Assembly (NCBI RefSeq): GCF_012676905.1
Contig: NZ_CP051428.1
Location: 4,054,001 to 4,118,000 of the forward strand
DNA length: 64,000 nucleotides
Direction: 5' to 3'
DNA from: Paenibacillus albicereus
Lineage (GTDB): Bacteria; Bacillota; Bacilli; Paenibacillales; Paenibacillaceae
Positions 35,395-45,758 of this stretch are shown here, piece after piece. Each line of letters starts with the position of its first letter. The first letter of the stretch is position 1. The notes under the pieces are model-generated. The model worked only from the letters and a program-made list of their open reading frames with translations. It did not search any database and was not told the origin of the DNA. Position numbers and translations under genes: made by a program.

Positions 35395-36423
35395 TCAGCC
35401 GAGCGTTTTGGCCGCCAGCCTTGCCAACGCTCCATCCTCGACGAGCGGGAAATGGCAGGCGACTTGGCGGCCCGGCAGCACTTCCGCAAGCAGCGGCTCC
35501 TCCGCCTTGCAGCGGTCTTGCGCCATCGGACAACGCGGATGGAAGCGGCAGCCGCTCGGCGGGTTGGCCGGAGACGGCACGTCGCCCTTGAGGATGATGC
35601 GCTCGCGCTTGAGCGCCGGGTTCGGACGTGGAATCGAGGAGAGCAGCGCCGCCGTGTACGGGTGAAGCGGCTTGTTGTACAGCTCCTCCGTAGGGCCGAC
35701 CTCAGCCATCTTGCCCAGGTACATGACCCCGACGCGGTCGGAGATGTGGCGGACGACGTTCAGGCCGTGGGCGATGAACAGGAACGTCAGGCCGAGCTCC
35801 TTTTGCAGGCGGGCCAGCAGATTGAGCACCTGCGACTGGACGGATACGTCCAGCGCGCTTACCGCCTCATCCGCGACGATGAACTTCGGACTCAGCGCGA
35901 TCGAGCGCGCGATGCCGACGCGCTGCCGCTGGCCGCCGGAGAACTCATGCGGATAGCGGTTGCGGCGGGAGGCGTCGAGGCCGACGAGCTCCATCAGCTC
36001 GACGACGCGGGCGTCGATCTGCGCGGGCGTCATGTTCGTATGCACCTTGAGCGGCTCGCCGATGATGTCGCTGACCAGGAAGCGCGGATTCAAGGAACCG
36101 AACGGATCCTGGAAGATGATCTGCAGATCCTGGCGCAGGTCGCGCAGCTTCGAGCTGCCGAGCGCATGGATATTCTGGCCGTTGTAGATGACTTCGCCAT
36201 CCGTCGCGCTCTGCAGCCTCAGGATGACTCGTCCGAGCGTTGATTTGCCGCAGCCGGACTCGCCGACGAGGCCGAACGTCTCTCCCTTTTTGATTTCCAG
36301 GGAAATATCGTCGACAGCCTTCACTTGGCCGACGACGCGGCTGAGCAGCCCTTTTTTGATCGGGAAGTATTTCTTGATGTGCTTGATCTCGATGAGCGTC
36401 TCGTTCGACAGCTGCTTGCTCAT
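35395..36423 (-). CDS. oppF: Oligopeptide ABC transporter ATP-binding protein OppF
   Basis: 342 residues. The ATG overlaps the oppD stop as ATGA, with GGGGAGG seven bases upstream. It hydrolyses ATP to power peptide import. Marks are Walker A (GESGCGKSTLGR), Q-loop, signature FSGGQRQRVGIARS, Walker B FIVADEAVSALD, and the C-terminal oligopeptide region with the CRFHPRCPMAQDRC cysteine cluster, which holds an iron-sulfur cluster in some Opp/Dpp ATPases. It is the last gene of the opp operon. Substrate class (oligo- or dipeptide) is not told by this gene. Confidence 0.93.
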   Translation of the reverse strand: MSKQLSNETLIEIKHIKKYFPIKKGLLSRVVGQVKAVDDISLEIKKGETFGLVGESGCGKSTLGRVILRLQSATDGEVIYNGQNIHALGSSKLRDLRQDLQIIFQDPFGSLNPRFLVSDIIGEPLKVHTNMTPAQIDARVVELMELVGLDASRRNRYPHEFSGGQRQRVGIARSIALSPKFIVADEAVSALDVSVQSQVLNLLARLQKELGLTFLFIAHGLNVVRHISDRVGVMYLGKMAEVGPTEELYNKPLHPYTAALLSSIPRPNPALKRERIILKGDVPSPANPPSGCRFHPRCPMAQDRCKAEEPLLAEVLPGRQVACHFPLVEDGALARLAAKTLG

Positions 36424-37457
36424 ACCCTTACCTCCCCGTGCTCGATCGCTGCTCTCGCCGGCGACACCTTCGACTCGGCGGCATGCTCCTCGAACAGCCA
36501 GCAAGCGGCCTTATGGTCCGGTCCCAGCTGGAAGAAGCCCGGCTCCTGCTTGCGGCAGATATCCATCGCATGCTCGCAGCGCGGATGGAAGCGGCAGCCG
36601 GTCGGCAGCTGGTTGATGCGCGGAATCGTGCCTTTGATCGTGTACAGGTCGTTGCCGTCGTTCGCCTCGAAGCCGGGGATGGATTTCAGCAGACCCACGG
36701 TGTAGGGGTGGCTGGGCTGGGCGAAGATTTCTTCGACCGAGCCTTCCTCCATGATGCCGCCGGCGTACATGACGACGATGCGGTCGGCGACTTCCGCCGC
36801 GACGCCCATGTCGTGGGTGATGAGGATGATGGCCATGCCGGTTTCCCGCTGCAGGTTCTGAAGCAGGTCCAGAATCTGCGCCTGCACCGTCACGTCGAGC
36901 GCGGTCGTCGGCTCGTCGGCGATGAGCAGCTGCGGCCGGCACGCCAGGGCGATCGCGATGACGACACGCTGGCACATGCCGCCCGACAGCTCATGCGGGT
37001 ACTGCTTCGCGCGGACTTCCGGGGACGGAATTCCGACCTGGCGCAGCAGCTCCACCGCTTCCTTCATCGCGTCCTTGTCGGATTTGTTCTGGTGAAGGCG
37101 CAGGCTCTCGGCGATCTGGTCGCCGACCGTGAACACCGGATTGAGCGCGCTCATCGGATCCTGGAAGATCATCGCGATCTGATTGCCGCGAATATGGCGC
37201 ATCTCCTCCTGCTCCTTCGCCGGCAGCGATTCGCCGTTGAAGGAGATGTCGCCCTCGAGAATCGCGCCGCCGGCGTAGTCGATCAAGCGCATGATGGCGA
37301 GGGAAGTGACGCTTTTGCCGCTTCCGCTCTCACCGACGATGCACAGCGTCTTTCCCTCTTCCACGTTGAAGGAGATGCGGTCGGTCGCTTTCACGATCTC
37401 CTTGTTCACGAGGAAGCCGGCACTCATTTCGTTGACTTCGAGAATTTTGCGCGCCAT
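36420..37457 (-). CDS. oppD: Oligopeptide ABC transporter ATP-binding protein OppD
   Basis: 345 residues. Pairs with OppF. Marks are Walker A ([16 protein letters not shown]), signature LSGGMCQRV, Walker [13 protein letters not shown], and the C-terminal [14 protein letters not shown] cluster. AAGGAGG lies 7 bases before the ATG. It overlaps oppC by 34 bases and oppF by four, so the operon is tightly coupled. The C-terminus has a short extra tail ([14 protein letters not shown]). Confidence 0.93.
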   Translation of the reverse strand: MARKILEVNEMSAGFLVNKEIVKATDRISFNVEEGKTLCIVGESGSGKSVTSLAIMRLIDYAGGAILEGDISFNGESLPAKEQEEMRHIRGNQIAMIFQDPMSALNPVFTVGDQIAESLRLHQNKSDKDAMKEAVELLRQVGIPSPEVRAKQYPHELSGGMCQRVVIAIALACRPQLLIADEPTTALDVTVQAQILDLLQNLQRETGMAIILITHDMGVAAEVADRIVVMYAGGIMEEGSVEEIFAQPSHPYTVGLLKSIPGFEANDGNDLYTIKGTIPRINQLPTGCRFHPRCEHAMDICRKQEPGFFQLGPDHKAACWLFEEHAAESKVSPARAAIEHGEVRV

Positions 37458-38395
37458 TGATCCAGCCTCCTTGGAGAAAGTTGTGCTTTTTGACGGGGGT
37501 CCATCGCATCACGAATGCCGTCGCCGATGAAGTTCACGGCCAGAACGACGACTAGAATGCAGACTCCGGGATAGACGCCTTGCATCGGATCCAGCAGCAT
37601 GAATTCCTGAGCGTTGCTGAGCATCAGCCCCCAGCTGGTAGCCGGAGATTGAATACCGAGCCCAAGATAGGAGAGGGCGGATTCAGCCAGAATCGCACCG
37701 CCGACCATGAGCGTGGCGTTCACAATAATTGGGAACGTAGAGTTGCGAAGCAAATGGCGGAAGATGATGCCCCAGCTGCTGACGCCCATAGACTTGGCGG
37801 CCTCGACGTATTGCATCTCGCGCAGCTGCAGGAAGTTGCCGCGGACGAGCCGCGCTACGCCCATCCAGCTCGTGAACGACAGGATCATGATCATCAGCAT
37901 GAAGTTCGTGCCGAAGATGGCTCCGATCAGGATGTTCAGGAACAGCGTCGGAACGGAGTACATGACGTCGACGATGCGCATGAAAATGATGTCGGTCCAA
38001 CCGCCGAAGTAGCCGGAGATTGCACCGATAAAAGAGCCGATCGTAACCGCTACAGCTGCTACGGCAAAGCCGATCGCCAGCGAGATGCGTCCGCTGAAAA
38101 TGATCCGCGAGAAGATGTCGCGTCCCAGCTCGTCCGTGCCGAGCACATGGTCGCCGGTGAATGGCCGCAAGTTGGCGCTCAGCAGGTCTTGCCGAGCTGG
38201 ATCATAAGGTGCTATCCATGGTGCCGCAATGGCTCCTACAATAAACAATAGCAGAACGACAAGCCCGCTCATCGCGAACGGATTACGCTTGAACTTGTTC
38301 CAAGCCATCCGCCAAGGCCCGAGCGGCTTGTCAGACAAAGGAGAGGGACTGGCTGGAGCTTCTGTATTGGAAGCAGACTGCAGTTGGGCGCTCAT
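37424..38395 (-). CDS. oppC: Oligopeptide ABC transporter permease OppC
   Basis: 323 residues. Six membrane segments, an N-terminal cytoplasmic stretch (PWRMAWNKFKRNPFAMSG) typical of OppC, and the EAA loop YVEAAKSMGVSSWGIIFRHL that docks the ATPases. The ATG overlaps the oppB stop as ATGA. It forms the channel with OppB. The first 30 residues are low complexity, which is common. Confidence 0.92.
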   Translation of the reverse strand: MSAQLQSASNTEAPASPSPLSDKPLGPWRMAWNKFKRNPFAMSGLVVLLLFIVGAIAAPWIAPYDPARQDLLSANLRPFTGDHVLGTDELGRDIFSRIIFSGRISLAIGFAVAAVAVTIGSFIGAISGYFGGWTDIIFMRIVDVMYSVPTLFLNILIGAIFGTNFMLMIMILSFTSWMGVARLVRGNFLQLREMQYVEAAKSMGVSSWGIIFRHLLRNSTFPIIVNATLMVGGAILAESALSYLGLGIQSPATSWGLMLSNAQEFMLLDPMQGVYPGVCILVVVLAVNFIGDGIRDAMDPRQKAQLSPRRLDQWRAKFSKSTK

Positions 38396-39360
38396 GCGGC
38401 CTTCCCTCCTTTGTTCAGCTGGACGCGAGGATCTACAGCTGCATACAAAATATCCGCAATCAGGTTGCCGATGACAACGAATACCGCACCAAGCAAAGTG
38501 ATGGCCATCAAGACCGAATATTCACGTCCATTCGCCATATCCACGAACAGTCGCCCCATGCCCGGCCAGTTAAATACGGCTTCCGTCAAGGCGGCGCCCC
38601 CGACCAGCATCGGCAAATCGAGGCCCACAAGCGTAATAAGCGGGATCATCGCGTTACGCAGCGCGTGACGGAAAACGACTTTATTCTCTCCTACGCCCTT
38701 GGCACGGGCCGTGCGGATATAGTCCTGCTGCAGCACCTCCAGCATGCTGGAGCGGGAGTACTTTAAATAACCTGCCAAGGAACCAAGCGTCAACACGGAT
38801 ACTGGCAGCACCATATGCATCAGCAGATCGGGAATGTTTCCTTCTTTTCCGATCGTATACATGTCCGATAGCGGCAGCAAGTCCAGTTTGATGGAAATAT
38901 AGCTCTGCAGGATGATACCGAACCAGAACGTCGGCATCGCGAAGCCGACATAGGAGATGAAGGAAGCGCTCTGGTCGGACAGGCCGTACTCTTTCGTACT
39001 ATTATAAATGCCCCACGGGATGGCGATCAACAGCGTGAGGATCCAAGTGGCGCTCATCAGAATGACGGAATTCTTGACCGTCGGCCATAGGATATCCCCG
39101 ACGGGAATGTTGTTCTTGAACGTCGAGCCGAGATCGCCGGTCAGGATGTTGCCGAGCCAGCGGAAATATTGCTGCGGCAGCGGGTCGTTGAGGCCGAGCT
39201 GCTCCGCCCGGATCTGGCCTGCTTCGGGTGACAGCCCGGGAGAGAGGAAGATCTGGGTTGGGCCTCCAGGCGCTGCGTGGATCAAGCCAAAGGTGAAGAT
39301 GGTGATAAGAAAGAGCACGACGACAGATTGCAGCGTCCGCCGAATCAGATACTCGCCCAT
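38392..39360 (-). CDS. oppB: Oligopeptide ABC transporter permease OppB
   Basis: 322 residues. The ATG at 39360 has AAGGAGG eight bases upstream; the frame is open 63 codons earlier without support. It has the N-terminal RRTLQSVVVLFLITIFTFGL helix, about six membrane segments and the EAA loop YIRTARAKGVGENKVVFRHAL. It forms the membrane channel with OppC. A 212-base gap separates it from oppA; there is no clear terminator in it, though oppA transcripts often outnumber the rest. Confidence 0.92.
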   Translation of the reverse strand: MGEYLIRRTLQSVVVLFLITIFTFGLIHAAPGGPTQIFLSPGLSPEAGQIRAEQLGLNDPLPQQYFRWLGNILTGDLGSTFKNNIPVGDILWPTVKNSVILMSATWILTLLIAIPWGIYNSTKEYGLSDQSASFISYVGFAMPTFWFGIILQSYISIKLDLLPLSDMYTIGKEGNIPDLLMHMVLPVSVLTLGSLAGYLKYSRSSMLEVLQQDYIRTARAKGVGENKVVFRHALRNAMIPLITLVGLDLPMLVGGAALTEAVFNWPGMGRLFVDMANGREYSVLMAITLLGAVFVVIGNLIADILYAAVDPRVQLNKGGKAA

Positions 39361-39572
39361 AAGTGGATCCTCCTTGTGTGCTGGATGCTTGAGTGCGGAC
39401 AACCGGCTTTGCGCCGGGCAGAACCGGACAGCAGGCGTTCGGGACCGGTTATGCTCAGGGCAAAACCGTCTTCCCATCGCGAGGGAAGGCTGGGTTCCAA
39501 GTGGAGAAAGGATAAAGGAGGAAGGGCAATGCCCTTCCCCCTTCATCAATCCATGCTCAGGCTAACAGGGTC

Positions 39573-41330
39573 TTATTTCTTTTCTTCCAGCGACCATTTG
39601 TTGATGCCGAAGTACTCGCCGTAAGCGAGAGCAGGTACCGGCTTCGCATCGCCGAAGACCACACGTTTGTTGTAGACCGACGGAGTGCCGTACTGGTACA
39701 GGAAGACATACGGCAGGTTCGTGGAGATTTCTTTAGCGACCTGCTTGTAAATTTCCTTGCGCTTTTCTTGATCCGTCGTGGAGTAGCCGTCCACCCACAG
39801 CTTGTCCAGCGTCTCGTTCACGTACCAGCCGGAGTTTTGGCCGTTCGGCGGCAGGTACTTGGAGGAGAAGGTTGATTCGGCGTCCGGATCCGGATTATTG
39901 ATCGACCAGGCCTGCAGCGCCGCTTGGTATTTGCCTGGCGTGATGTTCTGCTCGATCCAGGACGAGAAGTCGATGCCTTTGGTCGTGACGCCGATGCCGA
40001 TGTCAGCCAGGTTCTGCTGGATGACGGCGGATACCGCTTCGCGGCGGCTGTTGCCGGAGTTGTACTGGAGCTCGAACTTGAACTCGAAGCCGTCCTTGTC
40101 GACGGTGCCGTCGTTGTTGCTGTCTTTCCAGCCGTCTTCGGCCAGCAGCTGCTTCGCCTTGTCGGCATTGTAGTCATACGCGACGGCGTCGCTGCCCGGG
40201 TCGGCCCATGTGCCCGGCAGGAACGGAGCGTTGAGCGCCTTGCCCGTGCCTTTCAGGATGTTTTCAAGCACGCCTTGGCGGTTGATCGCGTAAGCGATTG
40301 CCTGACGCGTCTTTTCGCCGGTGAACGGAGACTCCTTGCCGCCCCAGTTCATTTTGTTGAAGTTGAAGCTCATGTACTCGTACAGCGGACCTGGCTCCAG
40401 CTCGACGGTAAGGTTCTCTTTCGCCTTGACGGCTTCGACCTGGGTGACCGGGATGCCGCCGACCATGTCGACATCGCCTTTGATGGCTGCTTGCACCGTC
40501 GTGTTCTGGTCTGCATAGATTTTATAGATAATCTTGTCGATGTTGACGTCGTTGACGTCCTTCGCCCAGTAGTTCGCATCCTTTTCGAACGAAAGGTATT
40601 GCTTCTGGTTCCATTCCGTCCATTTCCAAGGGCCGTTCGTGACTGTCTTGGCCGGGTCCGTGCCGTATGGATTGCTTTGCAGCTCGGCTGCCGGCACGTC
40701 TTTCAGGAGATGAGAAGGAACGACGTTGGTTACAAGCGCATTGAGGAATGGAGCGTACACGGTTTTCATCGTGATTTTAACCGTTTGAGCGTCGACGACT
40801 TCAACCTTGTCCACTTTGTCGAAGGTGCTGATGCCTGGAGAAGCAGCGGCCGGATCCTTGATCGTATTGAACGTGAACGCGATATCGTCTGCCGAGACCG
40901 GCTGGCCGTCGCTCCATTTGGCGTTCGCCTTGAGCTTCAGCGTGTACGTCAGGCTGTCTGCCGAAATTTCCGGAAGAGCCTCGAGCAGAGACCAAGGCTC
41001 GGCGACAACGTTGCCGCCCGCATCATAATCCAGCAGGTTGGAGAACATGAAGTACGCCGCATCGCCGGAGGATGTATCCGAGATGAACATCGGATTCGCG
41101 TTGACGATGTCGGAGAACGTGCCGATCGTCAGCGTGCCGCCCTTGGCCGGGGCGGAAGGCTCAGCCGATGGAGCCGGGGACGCCGCGCCCTCGTTTGCGG
41201 TGTTCGTCGCCGGTGTATTTGTGTTTCCGGCGTTGTTGGTGCCGTCGTCATTTCCGCAGCCTGCGGCGATGACCCCCATAACGGACAAGCTGGCAATCAT
41301 GGCTTTCCACTTAAACGATGAAGCTGCCAC
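39573..41330 (-). CDS. oppA: Oligopeptide-binding lipoprotein OppA
   Basis: 585 residues. The start is GTG at 41330, with AAGGAGG eight bases upstream; an ATG 27 bases earlier has no site. Signal peptide ends in a lipobox (VIAAGC), so Cys becomes lipidated. A linker of Asn/Thr/Ala/Pro follows. The rest is a class C solute-binding fold (SBP_bac_5) with YTLKLKANAKWSDGQPVSADD and WKWTEWNQKQYLSF. It captures peptides for OppBCDF. It is the first gene of the operon, behind a promoter with a CodY-like word. Confidence 0.92.
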   Translation of the reverse strand: MAASSFKWKAMIASLSVMGVIAAGCGNDDGTNNAGNTNTPATNTANEGAASPAPSAEPSAPAKGGTLTIGTFSDIVNANPMFISDTSSGDAAYFMFSNLLDYDAGGNVVAEPWSLLEALPEISADSLTYTLKLKANAKWSDGQPVSADDIAFTFNTIKDPAAASPGISTFDKVDKVEVVDAQTVKITMKTVYAPFLNALVTNVVPSHLLKDVPAAELQSNPYGTDPAKTVTNGPWKWTEWNQKQYLSFEKDANYWAKDVNDVNIDKIIYKIYADQNTTVQAAIKGDVDMVGGIPVTQVEAVKAKENLTVELEPGPLYEYMSFNFNKMNWGGKESPFTGEKTRQAIAYAINRQGVLENILKGTGKALNAPFLPGTWADPGSDAVAYDYNADKAKQLLAEDGWKDSNNDGTVDKDGFEFKFELQYNSGNSRREAVSAVIQQNLADIGIGVTTKGIDFSSWIEQNITPGKYQAALQAWSINNPDPDAESTFSSKYLPPNGQNSGWYVNETLDKLWVDGYSTTDQEKRKEIYKQVAKEISTNLPYVFLYQYGTPSVYNKRVVFGDAKPVPALAYGEYFGINKWSLEEKK

Positions 41331-41871
41331 TCCACATTCCTCCTTGGCTCTAGCCAAAACTGTGTTTTTTCGGTCTCATTGTAGCACCTTTTTTAACGTT
41401 AGAATATAGATATGTCTGAAAATAATTAAAATTTTATTAATCGTATAATTATGCATAGAAACCTTTTATGTCAGGCAGCGCTTTCAGTCATGCTGCTGTT
41501 AGGTTTTTCGACGTTTTTCGAAGGAGGTCAAATATGAGATAAGTATTCGATTTTCGGGATATTCAAACAAAATGTCAAGAAATCTAACGCTTTTATTTCG
41601 AATTGAAACCCGTTCGAGATACAGTACAAAATGAAGCGAAAAGCTATTATTTTCGTTCATTTTTTATTGTTTTTTAGAGCAACGCTTTAACGCAACATAA
41701 AAGCAATACGTTAACTTAATGTTGTAATTTTTCCTCTATTATTCCCACCTTATCCCATTAAGGTGAAGCCAGGCTTTCCATCGGCTTCTCCTTTTAGGGC
41801 TAAAAGCGGACATGATTCCATGAAAAAAGACCCCTGGACAGGGGTCTTTTGAGCCAGCTGAAGTCCGGATC
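41331..41871 (-). promoter_or_regulatory. 541-base gap with the opp control region
   Basis: Contains the opp promoter region and the terminator of the aminopeptidase. On the minus strand a TATATT -10 candidate lies at 41403-41408; its -35 is weak. A word ATATGTCTGAAAATA (41410-41424) matches the CodY box in 11 of 15 positions and would sit inside the promoter spacer. The 300 bases from 41470 to 41770 are AT-rich with a direct repeat TTTTTCGA and a stub ATGAGATAA after a GGAGGT; no real gene was seen. Confidence 0.4.
41820..41850 (-). terminator. Intrinsic terminator of the M42 aminopeptidase gene
   Basis: Stem AAAAGACCCCT/AGGGGTCTTTT (41825-41835 with 41840-41850) with T6 on the minus strand, 22 bases after the stop codon; symmetric, so may act both ways. 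Confidence 0.85.
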
Positions 41872-42942
41872 TTACCGGGACAGAATCGTCTCGAAGACGC
41901 TTTTGTCGATCGTGCGGACCAGCTTGAACAGCAGCTGCTTGGCCGCCTCGTAATCATCCACATGCATGATGGCCGCCGCCGTGTGGATGTAGCGGGCTGG
42001 CAAGCCTATGACCGCAGACGGCACGCCGATGCCCGACAGATGCACTTGTCCGGCATCCGTGCCGCCTTGCGAGAAGTAATACTGGTACCGGATGCCCTCC
42101 GTCTCGGCCGTATCCCGGATAAGCTCGACCAGGCCGCGATGGGTAATCATGCCTGGATCCTGGACGCGCAGCAGAGCGCCTTTGCCCAGCTGGCCCATCG
42201 CCGACTTGTCGCCGGTCGCGTCCGCTGCCGGGCTCGCATCGAGCGCCAGGAACAGGTCCGGCTGCACGAGATTGGCCGCTGTCCGGGCCCCGCGCAGGCC
42301 GACCTCTTCCTGGACCGTCGCGCCCGTGTAGATCACATTGGGATGCTTCGAGCCTTTGAGCTCCTTGGCCAGCTCCAGCGCCAATCCGACGCCGTAACGG
42401 TTGTCCCACGCTTTGGCCATGATCTTCTTCGGGTTCGCCATCGGCGTGAACGGACAGACCGGCACGATCGCCTGGCCGGGGCGGATGCCCATCGAGATCG
42501 CGTCCTCGCGGTTGTCGGCGCCGACATCGAGATACATCGCCTTGATGTCGACGACCTTGCTGCGCGAAGCCTCGTCGAGAAGATGCGGCGGCGTCGAGCC
42601 GATGACGCCGATGACCGGCCCGCCGTCGGTGACGACCTCCATGCGCTGCGCCAGCATCGTCTGGGCGTTCCAGCCTCCGAGCGTCACGAACTTGAGCATG
42701 CCGCTCTCGGTGATCGCCGTCACCATCAGCCCGACCTCGTCCATATGTCCGGCGACGAGAATGCGCGGTCCCTGCTCGTCGCCTCGGAACACGCCGAACA
42801 CGCTTCCGAGCCGGTCGTGGACGAGCTCGTCCGTATGCTTCTTCAGCTCAGCCTCGACGAACCGCCGCAGCTCCCGCTCCTGCCCCGGCACGGCCCTCAT
42901 CTCGGTAATCGTGCGGAACAGCTCCATCGTTTCCTGATTCAT
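41872..42942 (-). CDS. M42 family metallo-aminopeptidase
   Basis: 356 residues. The ATG at 42942 has AGGAGGTC seven bases upstream. Marks of the M42 dinuclear zinc site are [22 protein letters not shown] and [10 protein letters not shown], and the late histidine lies in [12 protein letters not shown]. The enzyme removes N-terminal residues from peptides in large tetrahedral complexes in the cytoplasm; some family members are called endoglucanases by mistake. It stands beside a peptide importer (opp), and both probably serve peptide use. It has its own sigma-A promoter. Confidence 0.92.
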   Translation of the reverse strand: MNQETMELFRTITEMRAVPGQERELRRFVEAELKKHTDELVHDRLGSVFGVFRGDEQGPRILVAGHMDEVGLMVTAITESGMLKFVTLGGWNAQTMLAQRMEVVTDGGPVIGVIGSTPPHLLDEASRSKVVDIKAMYLDVGADNREDAISMGIRPGQAIVPVCPFTPMANPKKIMAKAWDNRYGVGLALELAKELKGSKHPNVIYTGATVQEEVGLRGARTAANLVQPDLFLALDASPAADATGDKSAMGQLGKGALLRVQDPGMITHRGLVELIRDTAETEGIRYQYYFSQGGTDAGQVHLSGIGVPSAVIGLPARYIHTAAAIMHVDDYEAAKQLLFKLVRTIDKSVFETILSR

Positions 42943-42974
42943 CGTGCTTGACCTCCTGCTACCCGAATGATTCC

Positions 42975-43003
42975 AGTATAGCTCATGCCGGGTAGGATGC
43001 CAA
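42975..43003 (-). promoter_or_regulatory. Sigma-A promoter of the M42 gene
   Basis: Minus strand: -35 TTGGCA (42998-43003), 17-base spacer, -10 TATACT (42975-42980). It lies between the histidine kinase stop and the aminopeptidase start. Confidence 0.75.
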
Positions 43004-43021
43004 AGCCTGGGGCATGTCTGC

Positions 43022-44854
43022 TCAGCTGCCCGCATGCTCCTCCAGCAGCTCCTCCACCGACGCGGAGGCTCCCTCCACGCCGCGCCGGGCCGGAATGCAG
43101 AGGCGGATGAGCGTGCCGCCGCCCGCCGGATCGCTTTCGATGGATACGCCGTACGGAGCGCCGTAATACAGCTGAATCCGCTCATGCACATTGCGGATGC
43201 CATATCCGCGGCGAGCGGGCTGACGATCCGAGAACAGCTCCTTGACCAAATCCTGCGGCATGCCGATGCCGTCGTCGCGGACGCGGAATTCCAGGCGCGG
43301 GTCTTCCTCTTCTTCCTCCATCAGCCTCGCGCCGATCGTCAGCTCGATCCGGTCTCCCCTCCATGCATGCTCCAGCGCGTTCTCCACGAACGGCTGCAGC
43401 AGCAGCTTGATGATCCGGTACTCGTCGACTCGGCTGTCCCACTCGTAGCTCACCCGGACCCGTTCTCCGTACTTGACCTGTTGGATGGCCAGATAAGCCT
43501 GAATCTGCTCCAGCTCGTGGCTGGCAGAGATGATTGTCTTGCCGTCGTTCAGCGTCATGCGGTAGAAGCGGGCCAGGTTCATGATCATCTGATGCTGCTT
43601 GTCGACCTCTCCGAACTTGGCGAGGCGGCTGATCGAAGAGAGCGTATTGTAGAGGAAATGGGGATTGATCTGCGCCTGGAGCGATTCGAGCTCCGCCTCC
43701 TTCTTGCGCAGGTTGGTCATATAGACCTCTTGGATGAGGTTGTCCGTCCTCGCCCCGAGCGCGTTGAGCGAATCGGCGATCTGCGCGAACTCGTCATGCC
43801 CGCGGTAGCGGACCCGCTTGCTGTAGTTGCCTTGGCTGAACGCCTGCAGAATCTGGATAATCTTGTTGATTCGCTTTATGAACGCCTGCGTCACCGTCAG
43901 CGCCACTGCCGCGATAACAAAGGCGCTCACGACGCACACCAGCATCGTGACCCAGGTTATTTTGCGCGAGCCGGATTCCAGCACATCGATCGGGATGGCC
44001 GCGACCAGTTTGTAGTCCAGCTTAGGCAAGGGGTCCTCGATCATCATGTACCGTTCCATCTGTACGCCTTTCCAGCTGGCGGCAGTCATTCCGTTGCTGC
44101 TGCCGGAGGCGAACTTCACCTGTTTGTCCGCCGCTTCAATGTGCAGCTCGCTTCCTTCGATCAGCTTGCTTACATCCACACTCTCGAACAGATCGCTCAG
44201 ATATACGCTGATGCGGATCATGCCGACCTCGCGCAGCCTCGTCGCCTGGCTCATGTCCACCAGCCGACGGATAAGCGAGATCCGGCCGTGCTCGGCGTCA
44301 TCCCCCACTTGCTGCCAGACGAGCGTCGAGCCGTATTTTTCGGCCGGAAACGCTTGGTACCAGGCCTCGTTCTCGATTCGGCTCAGATGAAGCATCTCGT
44401 AGAAGCGCCCCTTCTTGGAGACGATGTCTTCCCCGGGATCGCTGGTGTAGTAGATTTCCGTAAGCGCCTCGTTCTTGAGATAGACGCTCAGCCGCATCTT
44501 CCGATCCGTCGAGTCGAGGATAGCCGAGAACTTCGGCATCAGCACTTTTTTCGTCGCTTCGTAGCTGACCCACCCCGCCTCGGCATGGCGGATCGAACGG
44601 GACAGCGTATTGTCGAAGTACAGGACGTCGCTCAGGCGCTTCGTATCGTTGACCTTGTATTGGATGTTGTCCTCCATCTGCCGCAGCGTGCCGCGCAGGC
44701 TGCTTTCCGTTTGGGACCGCACCGAGTCGGACAGGACGGTGCTCGCGATATAGCCCAGTACGGCCAAGGGCACAATTGTCAGCAGCATATAGGAAGCAAA
44801 CAGCTTGATGCCGAGCGGAATGAATCTCTTTTTTGTCTCCACGTCGCGGGTCAT
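43022..44854 (-). CDS. YesM-type sensor histidine kinase
   Basis: 610 residues. Membrane helices at residues about 14-36 and 303-325 flank an extracellular sensing domain of dCache type. A HAMP domain (about 325-380) leads to the His_kinase block [20 protein letters not shown] with its phospho-accepting His, then an HATPase domain with N-box ENALEHAW and [11 protein letters not shown]. It phosphorylates the YesN-type regulator encoded upstream, whose stop overlaps this start by four bases. In Paenibacillus such pairs control the adjacent sugar importer, here the SBP/LplB/YtcP genes. Confidence 0.92.
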   Translation of the reverse strand: MTRDVETKKRFIPLGIKLFASYMLLTIVPLAVLGYIASTVLSDSVRSQTESSLRGTLRQMEDNIQYKVNDTKRLSDVLYFDNTLSRSIRHAEAGWVSYEATKKVLMPKFSAILDSTDRKMRLSVYLKNEALTEIYYTSDPGEDIVSKKGRFYEMLHLSRIENEAWYQAFPAEKYGSTLVWQQVGDDAEHGRISLIRRLVDMSQATRLREVGMIRISVYLSDLFESVDVSKLIEGSELHIEAADKQVKFASGSSNGMTAASWKGVQMERYMMIEDPLPKLDYKLVAAIPIDVLESGSRKITWVTMLVCVVSAFVIAAVALTVTQAFIKRINKIIQILQAFSQGNYSKRVRYRGHDEFAQIADSLNALGARTDNLIQEVYMTNLRKKEAELESLQAQINPHFLYNTLSSISRLAKFGEVDKQHQMIMNLARFYRMTLNDGKTIISASHELEQIQAYLAIQQVKYGERVRVSYEWDSRVDEYRIIKLLLQPFVENALEHAWRGDRIELTIGARLMEEEEEDPRLEFRVRDDGIGMPQDLVKELFSDRQPARRGYGIRNVHERIQLYYGAPYGVSIESDPAGGGTLIRLCIPARRGVEGASASVEELLEEHAGS

Positions 44855-45636
44855 CCCATTCTCCGGAACTCGTTGGGCGTGACGCCGAACGTCTCCTTGA
44901 ACTGGCGGCTGAAGTAAGGCATGTACCGATAGCCGACCTTGTCGGCGATCTCATAGATGCGCAGCCTCGTCTCGCGCAGCAGCTCGCCCGCCTTGTGCAT
45001 GCGCCGGTCGATGAGATGCTCGCTGAAGTTCACTCCCGTCTCCTCCTTGAACAGGGCGCCGAGATAATTGGGCGAGAAGGAGAATTCGTCCGCCAGCAGC
45101 TTCAGCGTCAAGTTCTCATGCAGATGATCCTCGATGAAGGCCATCATCGAGACGATGAGCTTGGCGTTTTTGGAGCTTCCCTTGCCGGCCCCGGATGGAC
45201 GAGGCTCCTCCTTCGCGGTGGAATCCGCCGGGGCGGCTGCCGCCAGCGCCTCCTTCTCCGCATCCAGCTGCTGCACGAGCTTCAGCAGCGCCGCTTCCAG
45301 CTCCTGATCGTCCATCGGCTTGAGCACGTAGCCCCACGCCCGCAGCTGAAGCGCCTGCTTCACATATTGGAAATCCTGGTATCCGCTCACGAAGATCACG
45401 CGCAGCGATCCATACAAGGCAAGCGCCTTTTCCGCCAGCTCCAGCCCGTTCATGCTCGGCATATGGACGTCGGTCACGAGGATGTCGACGCGCTCCCGTT
45501 CCAAAAGCTCGTAGGCCGCGTAGCCATTATGGACCGCGCCTGCTACCTCCAGCCCGAGCCGTTCCCACGGAATGAACGTCAGCATCCCCTTCAAATCCAG
45601 CTCCTCGTCGTCGACAAGAAGAACCTTGTACCTCAC
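44851..45636 (-). CDS. YesN-type response regulator with AraC DNA-binding domain
   Basis: 261 residues. The start is GTG at 45636 with a GGAGG site eight bases upstream. Residues 3-120 are a receiver with the acidic pair DDEE and the phospho-accepting Asp in ILVTDVHMPSMNG. Residues about 160-258 are an AraC helix-turn-helix pair: LKLLADEFSFSPNYLGALFKEE and IYEIADKVGYRYMPYFSRQFKE. It is the partner of the YesM kinase. It follows the transporter genes after a terminator, so its level may depend on read-through or an own promoter. Confidence 0.92.
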   Translation of the reverse strand: MRYKVLLVDDEELDLKGMLTFIPWERLGLEVAGAVHNGYAAYELLERERVDILVTDVHMPSMNGLELAEKALALYGSLRVIFVSGYQDFQYVKQALQLRAWGYVLKPMDDQELEAALLKLVQQLDAEKEALAAAAPADSTAKEEPRPSGAGKGSSKNAKLIVSMMAFIEDHLHENLTLKLLADEFSFSPNYLGALFKEETGVNFSEHLIDRRMHKAGELLRETRLRIYEIADKVGYRYMPYFSRQFKETFGVTPNEFRRMG

Positions 45637-45683
45637 GCAGCCCCCTCCTTCGCGTATCATCCAGCCGCCATGGTCGAAGTAAA

Positions 45684-45712
45684 GAAAACCGCCGTCCCGG
45701 CCGGGACGGCGG
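45684..45712 (-). terminator. Terminator of the sugar transporter operon
   Basis: Perfect 12-bp stem with no loop bases unpaired on paper (45689-45700 with 45701-45712), followed on the minus strand by TTTTCTTT; a tight loop will open the centre. It lies 47 bases after the SBP stop and 48 bases before the response-regulator start. Confidence 0.75.
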
Positions 45713-45758
45713 ACTTTCTTTTAGTATAGCGTTAGCGGGACTGGAATACAGTCGCTTC

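Noticed and set aside
41530-41545. Two-codon frame ATGAGATAA after a GGAGGT
   Set aside because: Too short to be a gene and lies on the strand opposite to the opp operon; probably chance.
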